The translations under genes and the position numbers were made by a program. This document shows positions 21,112 to 30,050 of a DNA stretch of 38,773 bases, piece after piece. Under the pieces are notes generated by a model. The model made no database searches. It had not been told where the DNA came from and saw nothing but the letters and a program-made list of their open reading frames with translations. Position 1 is the stretch's first letter. The number at the start of each line of letters is the position of its first letter. The DNA lies in NCBI GenBank assembly GCA_030837935.1, contig JAUQXU010000466.1:1-38773 (forward strand), given 5' to 3'. This DNA comes from Candidatus Brocadia sp. (GTDB taxonomy: Bacteria; Planctomycetota; Brocadiia; Brocadiales; Brocadiaceae).

Positions 21112-21218
21112 AGCCAGTTATAAATAGATAGAGGATATAAAACACTGCTTCAAAGCTACACAATCAAACATCCGCATCTTTATTGCCACAGGGTCCCAAA
21201 GATTTACAAGTTTTTTTA

Positions 21219-22679
21219 TCAAGCCGATTGTGTGACAAGCTCGCCACATAACATATTAGAAATACCAGGTGAGAGTGTTTTGGTTTCTAAATTCTTTATT
21301 TTTGTCTCTAATTTCTCAACTTCGATTAAACTCGATTGTAATCTCTTAATTTCACTTATATCTGAAAATATTATAACCGCACCTAATTCGCCCTCACTAT
21401 CTAATAAAGAAGTACTTACCGTATATACAGAATGAGTAGCAGGATGCACAATCTCAATCATCTTATAAATTTTTTTATCTTTTAATGTCCTCAAGATAAT
21501 ATTAGCAAATACAGAACCAACATGCTTGATATCTTTTCCTAATATGTCGTTTGATGAAATATTTAACATCTTTGCAGCACTTTTATTTAAGGTATTAATC
21601 TTACAGTTGTTGTTTATGGCAATTACACCACAAGGGATGTTTTCTAATATATTCTCATTTCGAACTTTCCTAAGATTCACCTCACGGTAAAGAAAAGCAT
21701 TCTCTACTGCCATACCTATATATCCTGCCAGCATGGATAGCAATTCGATATCCTCATCAAAGAACGCCTTTCCGGTAATCTTGTTCCCTAAAGCTATTAC
21801 ACAGCTAAGATTCCCATGAGTAAAGACAGGAATGCATAGTTGCGATTGCAATAGATTTATTTCCCTCTGCATGTTTATCGCTTCACGCCTGGATAATTTG
21901 TTAGTTGCAACCTCCCTATCTATAACATCCTTACTTAATATCTGGTGATTTTTGGCCAGCCACAGCATAGTTCCATGCTCACGATTGAAGCAAATATTCT
22001 TAGCGGCGACCTCATCTAAACCGAAATAACGATATGGCCGACTTAGACCCTCTTTCTTGTATATCAGCATAAACACTACCTTTCCCACCCCGAATATTTC
22101 TTTCATTGCCTCTACAGTCATATCAGCAAGTTTTCCAAGATCGTAAACATGAGTTAATACTTTAGAAAACTTCTGAAATACCTCTTTATAGGTAAGATGT
22201 GTATCGCCGGTATTTGTTTGTTTATTGAAAGCCGATTCCGAAAAACCACTATCCTTACTATTCGGCTGTAAATTTTTAATTTGCGACTGGATAAAACACA
22301 GCTCCTTTTTAAGTTCTTGATTTTCCAGAGCCCTTTTTAAGGTGCGCTGTATCGATTCTTTCGTCAAAGGTTTCTCGAGAAGTTCGTACGCCCCAATTTT
22401 TAGAGCTTCTTCGGATAACGCCGGCTGAGACTCGGGAACTAACACAACAATCGTCGGATCAAATTTGATTTGTTTCAGACTCTCCAGGAGTACACTTGCC
22501 CCATCATTATTCAAGAGAATATCCAAAAATATTATATCAATGTCTTTGTGAATAAATATTTGCAGAGCTTCATCATGAGTCTTTGCATAATGAATTATAT
22601 AATCTCCGTTTAAAGATTTTCTAAAAAGGCCACGAATAGAATCATCGTCTGAGACCATCAAAAAAGTGTACATCACCAT
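21219..22679 (-). CDS. REC-GAF-PAS protein without recognisable kinase or DNA-binding output
   Basis: 486 aa; REC (SDDDS...IIFLDILLNNDG...LEKPL), GAF-like (LCIPVFTHGNLSCVIALGNKITGKAFFDEDIELLSMLAGYIGMAVENA), PAS (ENILENIPCGVIAINNNCKINTLNKSAAKML), ends in a short coiled coil. Confidence 0.8.
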   Translation of the reverse strand: MVMYTFLMVSDDDSIRGLFRKSLNGDYIIHYAKTHDEALQIFIHKDIDIIFLDILLNNDGASVLLESLKQIKFDPTIVVLVPESQPALSEEALKIGAYELLEKPLTKESIQRTLKRALENQELKKELCFIQSQIKNLQPNSKDSGFSESAFNKQTNTGDTHLTYKEVFQKFSKVLTHVYDLGKLADMTVEAMKEIFGVGKVVFMLIYKKEGLSRPYRYFGLDEVAAKNICFNREHGTMLWLAKNHQILSKDVIDREVATNKLSRREAINMQREINLLQSQLCIPVFTHGNLSCVIALGNKITGKAFFDEDIELLSMLAGYIGMAVENAFLYREVNLRKVRNENILENIPCGVIAINNNCKINTLNKSAAKMLNISSNDILGKDIKHVGSVFANIILRTLKDKKIYKMIEIVHPATHSVYTVSTSLLDSEGELGAVIIFSDISEIKRLQSSLIEVEKLETKIKNLETKTLSPGISNMLCGELVTQSA

Positions 22680-23271
22680 CCCCTTTCTAAAAATCGTCGA
22701 TTGATATAGAAAGCATCCGTTGCCGAACAGAATAGAGATTATATAGCGATTATAAACAAACTAAAAAGTAAAATGCTTTTTAAAATTTAAGGCGCTAAGA
22801 TAATAATTGTCATCTGAACAATAATGAGCATTGAGCAATTCTAGTACCAACCATGGACAATATTCTTCTATATGTCGAATGTTGGCTATTTTTAAATACT
22901 TAAGACTATTACAACAACTTGAAGAAGAAGTCTATTTAAAGTATCGAAAGGAAATGTGTACATTTTCTCGTCGTAGCATGTCGCAATTTTTTCCCTTTTC
23001 TGATATATGCCGACAAAATTGGCCACTGTTGTTAAAGGCAAAACGTTACCAAAAAACAACAACAAGCGAACAATTATGAACATATGTGGTTAAAATTGTA
23101 TGATAAATCAGGCGAATAAACAATATTGTACATTAATACCTTAGACACATTTTATTTACAATTAAGAAAAATAGTCGTTAGTCTTGAAATACAAATTAGT
23201 TACATTTTTCATTGAATTTTTCTTTCAGATTTGGTACAAGAAATGTCATGTTACTCTTTAAGGAATAAGGT

Positions 23272-24297
23272 ATGGAACAAAAATTTAAATCAGCAAACAT
23301 ACTTGTAATCGATGATGACTTAGGTGTAAGGGAATCATTAAAGATAATCCTGAGGGATAAATACTATGTTTCCACTACATCAAACATAGATGAAGCCCTT
23401 AATACCTTGGATAGTATGAGACCAGAGATGATATTCCTTGATATAAAAATGCCCAGGGCAAACGGTCTGGATTTCCTTAAGCATATGCGTTCTGCAAATT
23501 CTACTATTCCCATAATTATGATTACAGCGTATCCTTCCATAGAAACCACAATTGCAGCCTTACGAAATGGCGCATTTGATTATATCGTGAAACCTTTTCA
23601 TCCCTCTGAAATTCTTAATGTGGCTGAAAAGGCATTGCATCACAACATCGAATTATGGGAAAGAAACAAGCTGGTGGACAATCTGAGGTCAGCAGTTAAA
23701 CAAAATTTCTTTGCAACCACAGAAGCTCTTTTGCATGCCATAGATGCAAAAGATTCTTATACGGCAGGTCACTCTAAAAGGGTATCACAACTATTAGCCT
23801 TTGTTGCTAAAGAATTGGGCATGAACGAGTCAAAAATTGAAATCTTGCGATATGGCGCCTACCTTCACGATATAGGAAAGATTGGCGTAGTTGATGCTGT
23901 GCTGGCGAAACCAAGCTACCTCACTGAAGAAGAATTTCTTTTAATGAAACGACATTCCGAGATAGGTTATAAAATTATTGAACCAATAGACTTTTTGAAA
24001 GAATGCTTGCCAATAGTGCGTCATCACCATGAATGGTATAACGGCGCAGGGTATCCTGATCGTCTGCGGGGAGATGAAATTCCTTCTGAGGCTAGTATTC
24101 TCTCAATAGTAGATGCTTATGATGCCCTGACTACCGACAGGCATTACCACAAAAAATATTCTCACCAGAAGGCGTGCGAAATTATTAAACAGGGAATAAA
24201 TACTCAATTTGTCCCTACCTTTGCAGAAAAGGTTCTTGCCATTATTGATCACTACCGTGAAATACACCCGCGGGATGAACAGGGAAAAGAATTCTAA
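23272..24297 (+). CDS. RpfG-like response regulator: REC + HD-GYP (putative c-di-GMP phosphodiesterase)
   Basis: REC VIDDDLGVRESL...FLDIKMP; HD-GYP motifs YLHDIGKIGV and HHHEWYNGAGYPDRLRGDEIP. Confidence 0.95.
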   Translation: MEQKFKSANILVIDDDLGVRESLKIILRDKYYVSTTSNIDEALNTLDSMRPEMIFLDIKMPRANGLDFLKHMRSANSTIPIIMITAYPSIETTIAALRNGAFDYIVKPFHPSEILNVAEKALHHNIELWERNKLVDNLRSAVKQNFFATTEALLHAIDAKDSYTAGHSKRVSQLLAFVAKELGMNESKIEILRYGAYLHDIGKIGVVDAVLAKPSYLTEEEFLLMKRHSEIGYKIIEPIDFLKECLPIVRHHHEWYNGAGYPDRLRGDEIPSEASILSIVDAYDALTTDRHYHKKYSHQKACEIIKQGINTQFVPTFAEKVLAIIDHYREIHPRDEQGKEF

Positions 24298-24351
24298 AAA
24301 CTTTTTGACAACCATGTTGACTAACTCTGTTCTCTCAGAGGGCGCTTACGC

Positions 24352-25617
24352 ATGAAACAATTCGCTGTAATTAGTGTTTTTATTCTTCTCTGTTTTTGTA
24401 AGGCAACAAACGCAGTAGCACAGATAGCTTCCGGCTTACATAATCCTGTCTTTAGCGCCTTAGCTCTTGCACAGGGAAACGCCTTTGTAGCCCGCGCAAA
24501 CGATGCGTCTGCAATTTCTTTTAATCCGGCAGGACTAACACAACTCGAAAGGCCTCAAGTTTCTCTTGGTGCTGGTTTTGTCCTTCCCTCAGTAGAATAT
24601 CACGGTAACGGTATCAGTGAAGATATGGATACCGGCATAAATACCATACCAAATTTATATTTTGCCAGTCCAATCATCGGAAATAAATTAGCTGCTGGTC
24701 TGGGAATAACAGTACCTTACGGCCTCAAAGGTAAATGGGACGAAAATGGATTTTCACGATTTGTAATTACGGATTTCGATTTGAGTATCATTAATATTAA
24801 CCCAACCATCACTTTTCAACCGTTTCCTTTTGTTTCGATCGGCGCAGGATTTGATTACTACTATGCCGACTCCAATCAGGAAAGTCGTATTCCTTCATTT
24901 GTATCAGGCACGCCTGAGGGATTTCGTGATCTCGAAATGCATGGCGATGCCTATGGGTACAATGCAGGAGTACTCTGTAATATTACTCCGCAACACAGCA
25001 TTGGCATTTCATTCCGGAGCAAGGCAGATATAGACTTTGATGGTAAACTGAAACTGAGCGGTTTACCCCGTGCAATAGCTGGCTCTGATCGGTTCGCTTC
25101 AGACACCAACACCACCGCCACAATACCGGAGATGCTCTCCTTTGGTTATGCGTATAAACAGGGGAATCTCTGGAGCATAGAAGCGGACTTCCAGTGGACT
25201 AACTGGTCGCGATTTGATGTTCTTGAAATTGATCTTGAATCACCAAATCCCCTCGTAGGAGCTGAAGTTAATGACGTCCGGGAATGGCACGATACGTTTG
25301 GCTTTGCCCTGGGCGGGGAATATAAATTGTATGAAGCCGTAAAACTGAGAGGCGGGTACACCTTTCACGAATCGCCAGTTCCTGGAGAAACTTTTGAGCC
25401 CTCTGTTCCTCAGAGCAGCCGGCATGCGTTATTTACAGGACTTGGATACGGTTGGGGAAAAAGTTTGAATACATGGATAGACCTTGCTTACGGTGTTGTT
25501 TTTTACGAAAACAGAAATGTAAATAATACCGTAGGAGATGCGCTGGGTACGCCCATAGATGGTCACTATGACAGCATTACTCATATCTTTGCCCTAAATT
25601 TCAATTATAGGTTTTAA
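24352..25617 (+). CDS. OmpP1/FadL-family outer membrane protein (hydrophobic compound transport)
   Basis: Signal peptide; NAFVARANDASAISFNPAGLTQLERPQVSLG; aromatic beta-strand C-terminus HIFALNFNYRF. Confidence 0.92.
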   Translation: MKQFAVISVFILLCFCKATNAVAQIASGLHNPVFSALALAQGNAFVARANDASAISFNPAGLTQLERPQVSLGAGFVLPSVEYHGNGISEDMDTGINTIPNLYFASPIIGNKLAAGLGITVPYGLKGKWDENGFSRFVITDFDLSIININPTITFQPFPFVSIGAGFDYYYADSNQESRIPSFVSGTPEGFRDLEMHGDAYGYNAGVLCNITPQHSIGISFRSKADIDFDGKLKLSGLPRAIAGSDRFASDTNTTATIPEMLSFGYAYKQGNLWSIEADFQWTNWSRFDVLEIDLESPNPLVGAEVNDVREWHDTFGFALGGEYKLYEAVKLRGGYTFHESPVPGETFEPSVPQSSRHALFTGLGYGWGKSLNTWIDLAYGVVFYENRNVNNTVGDALGTPIDGHYDSITHIFALNFNYRF

Positions 25618-25646
25618 AAACGAGGTGCAATCCATGAGCTGTCTCA

Positions 25647-26915
25647 TTAATCTGCTTGCCCATGTAATTTACAATCGTTTATTAGTTTAAGACGTATCAT
25701 GTTTAATGCGGTGTTTGCAGAAAAATTTTTGATGTCTATCCTGGAACCTCTAAACCGGCATTCTTTTACTTCCGCAAACCCATTTCCTACTACAGCAATA
25801 TAGACCAACCCCACAGGTTTTTCCTTTGTTTCACCTGCAGGGCCGGCAATTCCTGTAATACCAACGCCAATATCTGATAAAGCCCTCTTTTGTATACCTT
25901 CAGCCATAGCCTTTGCCACCTGTGGACTTACGGCGCCATGCTTCAGAATAAGCTCCTCCGGAATATCTAATATATCAACCTTCATCTTATTACTATAGGC
26001 GACAACACCTCCCAAAAAAAACTCAGAGATACCTGGAATATTGGTGAGTTTGTCCGAAACTAATCCTCCGGTACAGGATTCTGCAACGGCAACCGTTTTA
26101 TTACTTTTATGCAGAAGCATAGCAACTGCGTATTCAAGCGTTTCATCACCTGCTCCAAATACTGCATGACCACACTTATTTCGAATGTACTGCTCTACCT
26201 TGTCTAGTATTTTTACAGCATATCCTCTTTCTATCGTAGTAGTAAGGATATTTATCGTTACAATGCCATCGAGCACTAATGTCATAGCCTTCATTTGCCC
26301 TTCTTTTACCAAGGAATCCTTTACTATATCTTCTACAGCACGTTCAGAAATACCAAAGGCGTGCAAATATCTTGTCAATGTACATCCTTCATCTGCGGTA
26401 TGTTGCTCTGTATAAATCTTCAAATACTTATCCAGCATGGACTGCATCTCTCTGGGAACTCCTGGCAAACAGACAATTTCTCTCTTATCATTCCGAATGA
26501 CGAATCCAGTTGCAGTTCCATTGTCATTGTGGAGAACGCGCGCGCCTTCAGGGATGAGCGCCTGTTTCTTATATTCATCCTGCATGTTCACATGCCGATC
26601 CATCAGATGTCTCTGAATACGGTTCTGCGCTTCTTGATCAGTCACGAGAGTAACGCTGAACAAGTCTGCTATAGCCTCGCGTGTTATGTCATTTACCGTA
26701 GGACCTAACCCTCCAGTGGTAATGATCAGATCCACCCTCTCTCTACCAAGGCTCAAAGCATTTTTCAACAATTCCTTATCGTCGCCGACAGATGTTTGGA
26801 ATAGCACCTGAATCCCCTTTCCGGTTAATATTTTTGCAATACACCGGGCATTGGTATCCACGATCTGCCCTAACATGATTTCAGTTCCTATCGTAATAAT
26901 TTCCGCCGTTATCAT
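25647..26915 (-). CDS. cinA: CinA-like protein (competence/damage-inducible; nicotinamide-nucleotide amidohydrolase domain)
   Basis: 422 aa; MITAEIITIGTEIMLGQIVDTNA, TTGGLGPTVNDITREA, AVAESCTGGLVSDKLTNIPG, GVGITGIAGP. Confidence 0.93.
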   Translation of the reverse strand: MITAEIITIGTEIMLGQIVDTNARCIAKILTGKGIQVLFQTSVGDDKELLKNALSLGRERVDLIITTGGLGPTVNDITREAIADLFSVTLVTDQEAQNRIQRHLMDRHVNMQDEYKKQALIPEGARVLHNDNGTATGFVIRNDKREIVCLPGVPREMQSMLDKYLKIYTEQHTADEGCTLTRYLHAFGISERAVEDIVKDSLVKEGQMKAMTLVLDGIVTINILTTTIERGYAVKILDKVEQYIRNKCGHAVFGAGDETLEYAVAMLLHKSNKTVAVAESCTGGLVSDKLTNIPGISEFFLGGVVAYSNKMKVDILDIPEELILKHGAVSPQVAKAMAEGIQKRALSDIGVGITGIAGPAGETKEKPVGLVYIAVVGNGFAEVKECRFRGSRIDIKNFSANTALNMIRLKLINDCKLHGQAD

Positions 26916-26967
26916 ATGAGTATTTCCAATATCTTATTTAGCCCCGAATGGGCACGAATGAAATTTG

Positions 26968-26992
26968 GAAGTTTGAAATTATTTCAAACTTC
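26968..26992. repeat. 25-bp perfect inverted repeat spanning the uvrC stop codon
   Basis: GAAGTTTGAAAT-T-ATTTCAAACTTC: 12-bp arms around one base; the UvrC stop lies at the centre. Confidence 0.85.
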
Positions 26993-28829
26993 TGATTTCG
27001 TGCTTCGGATTTATATGAAAGTAATTAAATATCTCGGTTGCTTGCTTTGGCGGCAGCTTACTGATTTCAGTTAATTGTTCGACTGTCGCACTTCGTATAC
27101 CTTCAATGCTGCCGAAACACTTGAAAAGTTTCTTTTTTCGCGCAATCCCAATCCCCGGAATTCCATCAAGAGGAGACTTGTAATACTCGTTATCACGGAG
27201 TTTTCTATGATAGGATATGGCAAACCGATGGGCCTCATCTCGTACCTTGTCAAGAAATAAGAGCTCTGGTGAAGATGGGGCGAGCATGACAGCGTCTGGC
27301 ATAGACGGGACGAATATCTGTTCACCACTCTTTTCACCGGCACCATTGTTTTCCTTCCTGCCTTTGGCCAATGCAATCAAATCTACGTTACCAATCGCCA
27401 ACTCCTCAAATACTTTTAAGGCTATACCCAACTGACCTTTGCCACCATCTACCATAATCAAGTTTGGCAAATCACCTTCTTCCACTGCCCGCTTATATCT
27501 CCGTGTTAGGACTTCATGCATCATAGCATAATCATCGATTTGTCCTACGGTTTTAATCCTGAATCTTTTATATCCGGACTTATCAGGTTTTCCCTGTGTA
27601 AAAGTGACCATTGACCCGACTGCCTGTTTGCCGAAAATATTGGATATATCAAAACACTCGATACGTTCCGGTGTTTGTCTTAGACTCAGGGTTTCTTTTA
27701 GGGCTTTTAATGTTCTTGTAAAATCATCCTCATGGTTCCTGGACATCCGGTAAACATTTTCAGCATTCCTTTGCGCCATTTCAATAAGCCGCGCCTTGTC
27801 TCCGCGTTGGGGATGTATTATTTCAACCTTTTTGCCCTTCTTTTCCGTAAGCCATTCTTCAAGCAACTTTGCATCTACAGACTCCACAGGAATAATCAAC
27901 TCGGCTGGTATAAATCTTGTCTGACTGTAAAATTGGTTTAAAAAGGATCGGAATATCTCCTCAATGGTATTATGATTTGTAGGAAAATGATACGAGGCAA
28001 CGTCTTCCATGTTCCCTGCCCGGATAAACATGACTGTAATATATACTTCATTTCCCACCACATAATAACCAAAGACATCGCGGTCTACAAAAGCCAAGGA
28101 ATGGATTCTCTGCTTTTCTACCGTTTCTTCAATAGCGCGAATACAATCTCTGATTTTAGCAGCCTTTTCATACCGCATTGCTTTTGATTCCTCACGCATC
28201 TGTTGTTTCAGCATGTCAATGAGGTCTTCCTGTTTACCTTTTAAAATCAGCACCACTTGGTCAATGAGCTTTTGATACGTAACCTCATCAACAAGACTAC
28301 AACATGGTCCCAAGCACTTTTGGATTTGGTAATAAAGACAGGGTTTTACTCTTTTTTTAAATACGTTGTCGGGACATTTGCGGATGGGAATGATGTCGTG
28401 AATGTACCGCAATGTCCGTCGTACAGCCCTGGAAGAGGCATAAGGACCAAAATACATCGCGCCATCATCCTCAATTTGCCGTACCACCCTCGGATAAGGG
28501 AATTTTTTGTTGACCTCTAGTTTGATACATATAAAGGTCTTATCATCACGGAGGTTAATATTAAATTTTGGCTTAAACTGTTTGATCAGGTTATTTTCAA
28601 GAATGAGTGCCTCTTTCTCTGTTTCGGTAAGCACAAAATCAATATCGGAGATATGTCGTACCAGATATTCCGTGTAGAGCCTGTCATCTGTGTTCCTTTG
28701 AAAATAGCTTCTTACCCTGTTTTTGAGATTCTTGGCCTTGCCAACATAGATTACCTTATGCTTAGCATCTTTCATAAGATAGACACCTGGTGAATACGGA
28801 AGATTTTTTAGTTTATTTTCCAATTTCAT
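26979..28829 (-). CDS. uvrC: Excinuclease ABC subunit C
   Basis: GIY-YIG domain LPYSPGVYLMKDAKHKVIYVGKAKNLKNRVRSYF, ECFDISNIFGKQAVGSMV, C-terminal HhH. ATG 28829 (MKLENKL) chosen over the 72-aa longer ORF start at 29045, which overlaps murQ. Confidence 0.95.
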   Translation of the reverse strand: MKLENKLKNLPYSPGVYLMKDAKHKVIYVGKAKNLKNRVRSYFQRNTDDRLYTEYLVRHISDIDFVLTETEKEALILENNLIKQFKPKFNINLRDDKTFICIKLEVNKKFPYPRVVRQIEDDGAMYFGPYASSRAVRRTLRYIHDIIPIRKCPDNVFKKRVKPCLYYQIQKCLGPCCSLVDEVTYQKLIDQVVLILKGKQEDLIDMLKQQMREESKAMRYEKAAKIRDCIRAIEETVEKQRIHSLAFVDRDVFGYYVVGNEVYITVMFIRAGNMEDVASYHFPTNHNTIEEIFRSFLNQFYSQTRFIPAELIIPVESVDAKLLEEWLTEKKGKKVEIIHPQRGDKARLIEMAQRNAENVYRMSRNHEDDFTRTLKALKETLSLRQTPERIECFDISNIFGKQAVGSMVTFTQGKPDKSGYKRFRIKTVGQIDDYAMMHEVLTRRYKRAVEEGDLPNLIMVDGGKGQLGIALKVFEELAIGNVDLIALAKGRKENNGAGEKSGEQIFVPSMPDAVMLAPSSPELLFLDKVRDEAHRFAISYHRKLRDNEYYKSPLDGIPGIGIARKKKLFKCFGSIEGIRSATVEQLTEISKLPPKQATEIFNYFHINPKHEIRSLK

Positions 28830-28898
28830 ATCATACCTTATAACACGCAACCCTTCTTTTGTAAATATCCTTTGACAATCTTTAGAGACGATGTTACC

Positions 28899-29816
28899 AT
28901 GCAACTCATTATGGAGATTAGAGACCGTTCTCAACTGCTGACCGAACAACGCAATCCAGACACCATCACTATTGACTGCAAAACCACACTGGAAATTATT
29001 GACATTATTAATGCCGAGGATGCGAACGTCATTACGGCCGTTCATAGAGAAAGAGAACCTATTGCAAAAGCAGCCGACATGATCGTTGATACTTTTAAAG
29101 AAGGCGGCAGACTTATCTATGTTGGCGCAGGAACCAGTGGCAGGCTGGGGATACTAGATGCCGCGGAATGCCCCCCTACTTACGGTACTGATCCAAAAAT
29201 GATAATTGGAATCATCGCCGGTGGTCAAAAGGCTGTATTTCAATCGGCAGAAGATGCAGAGGATTTCCCAGAAAGTGGCGCAAAGGACATTCAGCAAACA
29301 GAGGTAAATCACCGGGACGTCGTTATGGGTATCACCACTGGCGGAACAACTCCATATGTTATGGGCGCCCTCTTTGAGGCAAAAAAGCGTAATGCGAAAA
29401 CAATCTTTCTTTGCTGTAATAGAGAAACCATGCCGCTTTTTAATGTCGACATCATCATCCGACCAATCGTAGGTCCAGAAGTCATAACCGGGTCTACCCG
29501 CATGAAGGCAGGCACGGCTACCAAACTTATATTAAACATGCTGACCACAACCACGATGATCAAGATGGGTAAGGTCTATGAGAATCTCATGGTAGATCTG
29601 CGGGCTACAAATGTAAAGCTTACCGAGCGTGCAGAGCGGATTATAATGACCGTTACAGGTATCAGCCGGGATGATGCAAAAAAATTGCTGGAATCCGCTT
29701 TTGGAAATGCAAAAGTTGCGATAGTCATGCAGAAGCTGGGCATTGATTACACTAAGGCAAAAAAAAGACTTGATGTGCACGACGGATTTGTAAGGAAAGT
29801 TTTGAATAACTCTTAA
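28899..29816 (+). CDS. murQ: N-acetylmuramic acid 6-phosphate etherase
   Basis: LLTEQRNPDTITID, IYVGAGTSGRLGILDAAECPPTYGT, GITTGGTTPYV, GSTRMKAGTATKLILNM. The exact Met is uncertain (28872-28911). Confidence 0.93.
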   Translation: MQLIMEIRDRSQLLTEQRNPDTITIDCKTTLEIIDIINAEDANVITAVHREREPIAKAADMIVDTFKEGGRLIYVGAGTSGRLGILDAAECPPTYGTDPKMIIGIIAGGQKAVFQSAEDAEDFPESGAKDIQQTEVNHRDVVMGITTGGTTPYVMGALFEAKKRNAKTIFLCCNRETMPLFNVDIIIRPIVGPEVITGSTRMKAGTATKLILNMLTTTTMIKMGKVYENLMVDLRATNVKLTERAERIIMTVTGISRDDAKKLLESAFGNAKVAIVMQKLGIDYTKAKKRLDVHDGFVRKVLNNS

Positions 29817-29825
29817 CTACTAAAT

Positions 29826-30050
29826 CTAAGATAACATACAACAATAAGATATTTTACACTTCGTACCTGAATCGTACCCTACGCTTGTATCGCCATAAGT
29901 AAAACATTCGCTTTGCCCATACCTAAGATGTTCCGTCATCCGTTCAATGGCATCACGGTTAACATTCAATTGCTTATGGCCGTACCTCATGGTCATGGAA
30001 ATATCGGAATGACCAAGTAGCTCTTTGGTGGTTACAATATCGGCTCCTGT
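29826..30050 (-). pseudogene. C-terminal remnant of a tyrosine recombinase/integrase
   Basis: Reverse-strand translation TGADIVTTKELLGHSDISMTMRYGHKQLNVNRDAIERMTEHLRYGQSECF..., typical integrase C-terminal LLGHSxxxMTxRYxH with Tyr; no start and no upstream catalytic region. Confidence 0.85.

Noticed and set aside
22831-23079. 82-aa ORF in the divergent intergenic region
   Set aside because: No recognisable family, no convincing RBS and an overlapping ORF on the other strand; most likely spurious.
24345-24360. Shared 15-mer TACGCATGAAACAAT at the FadL start and near 35437
   Set aside because: A single 15-mer match in a 38 kb window is within chance expectation.
28830-29045. 72-aa N-terminal extension of the UvrC ORF
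   Set aside because: It overlaps murQ in antisense; UvrC homology starts at MKLENKLKNLPYSPGVYLM.
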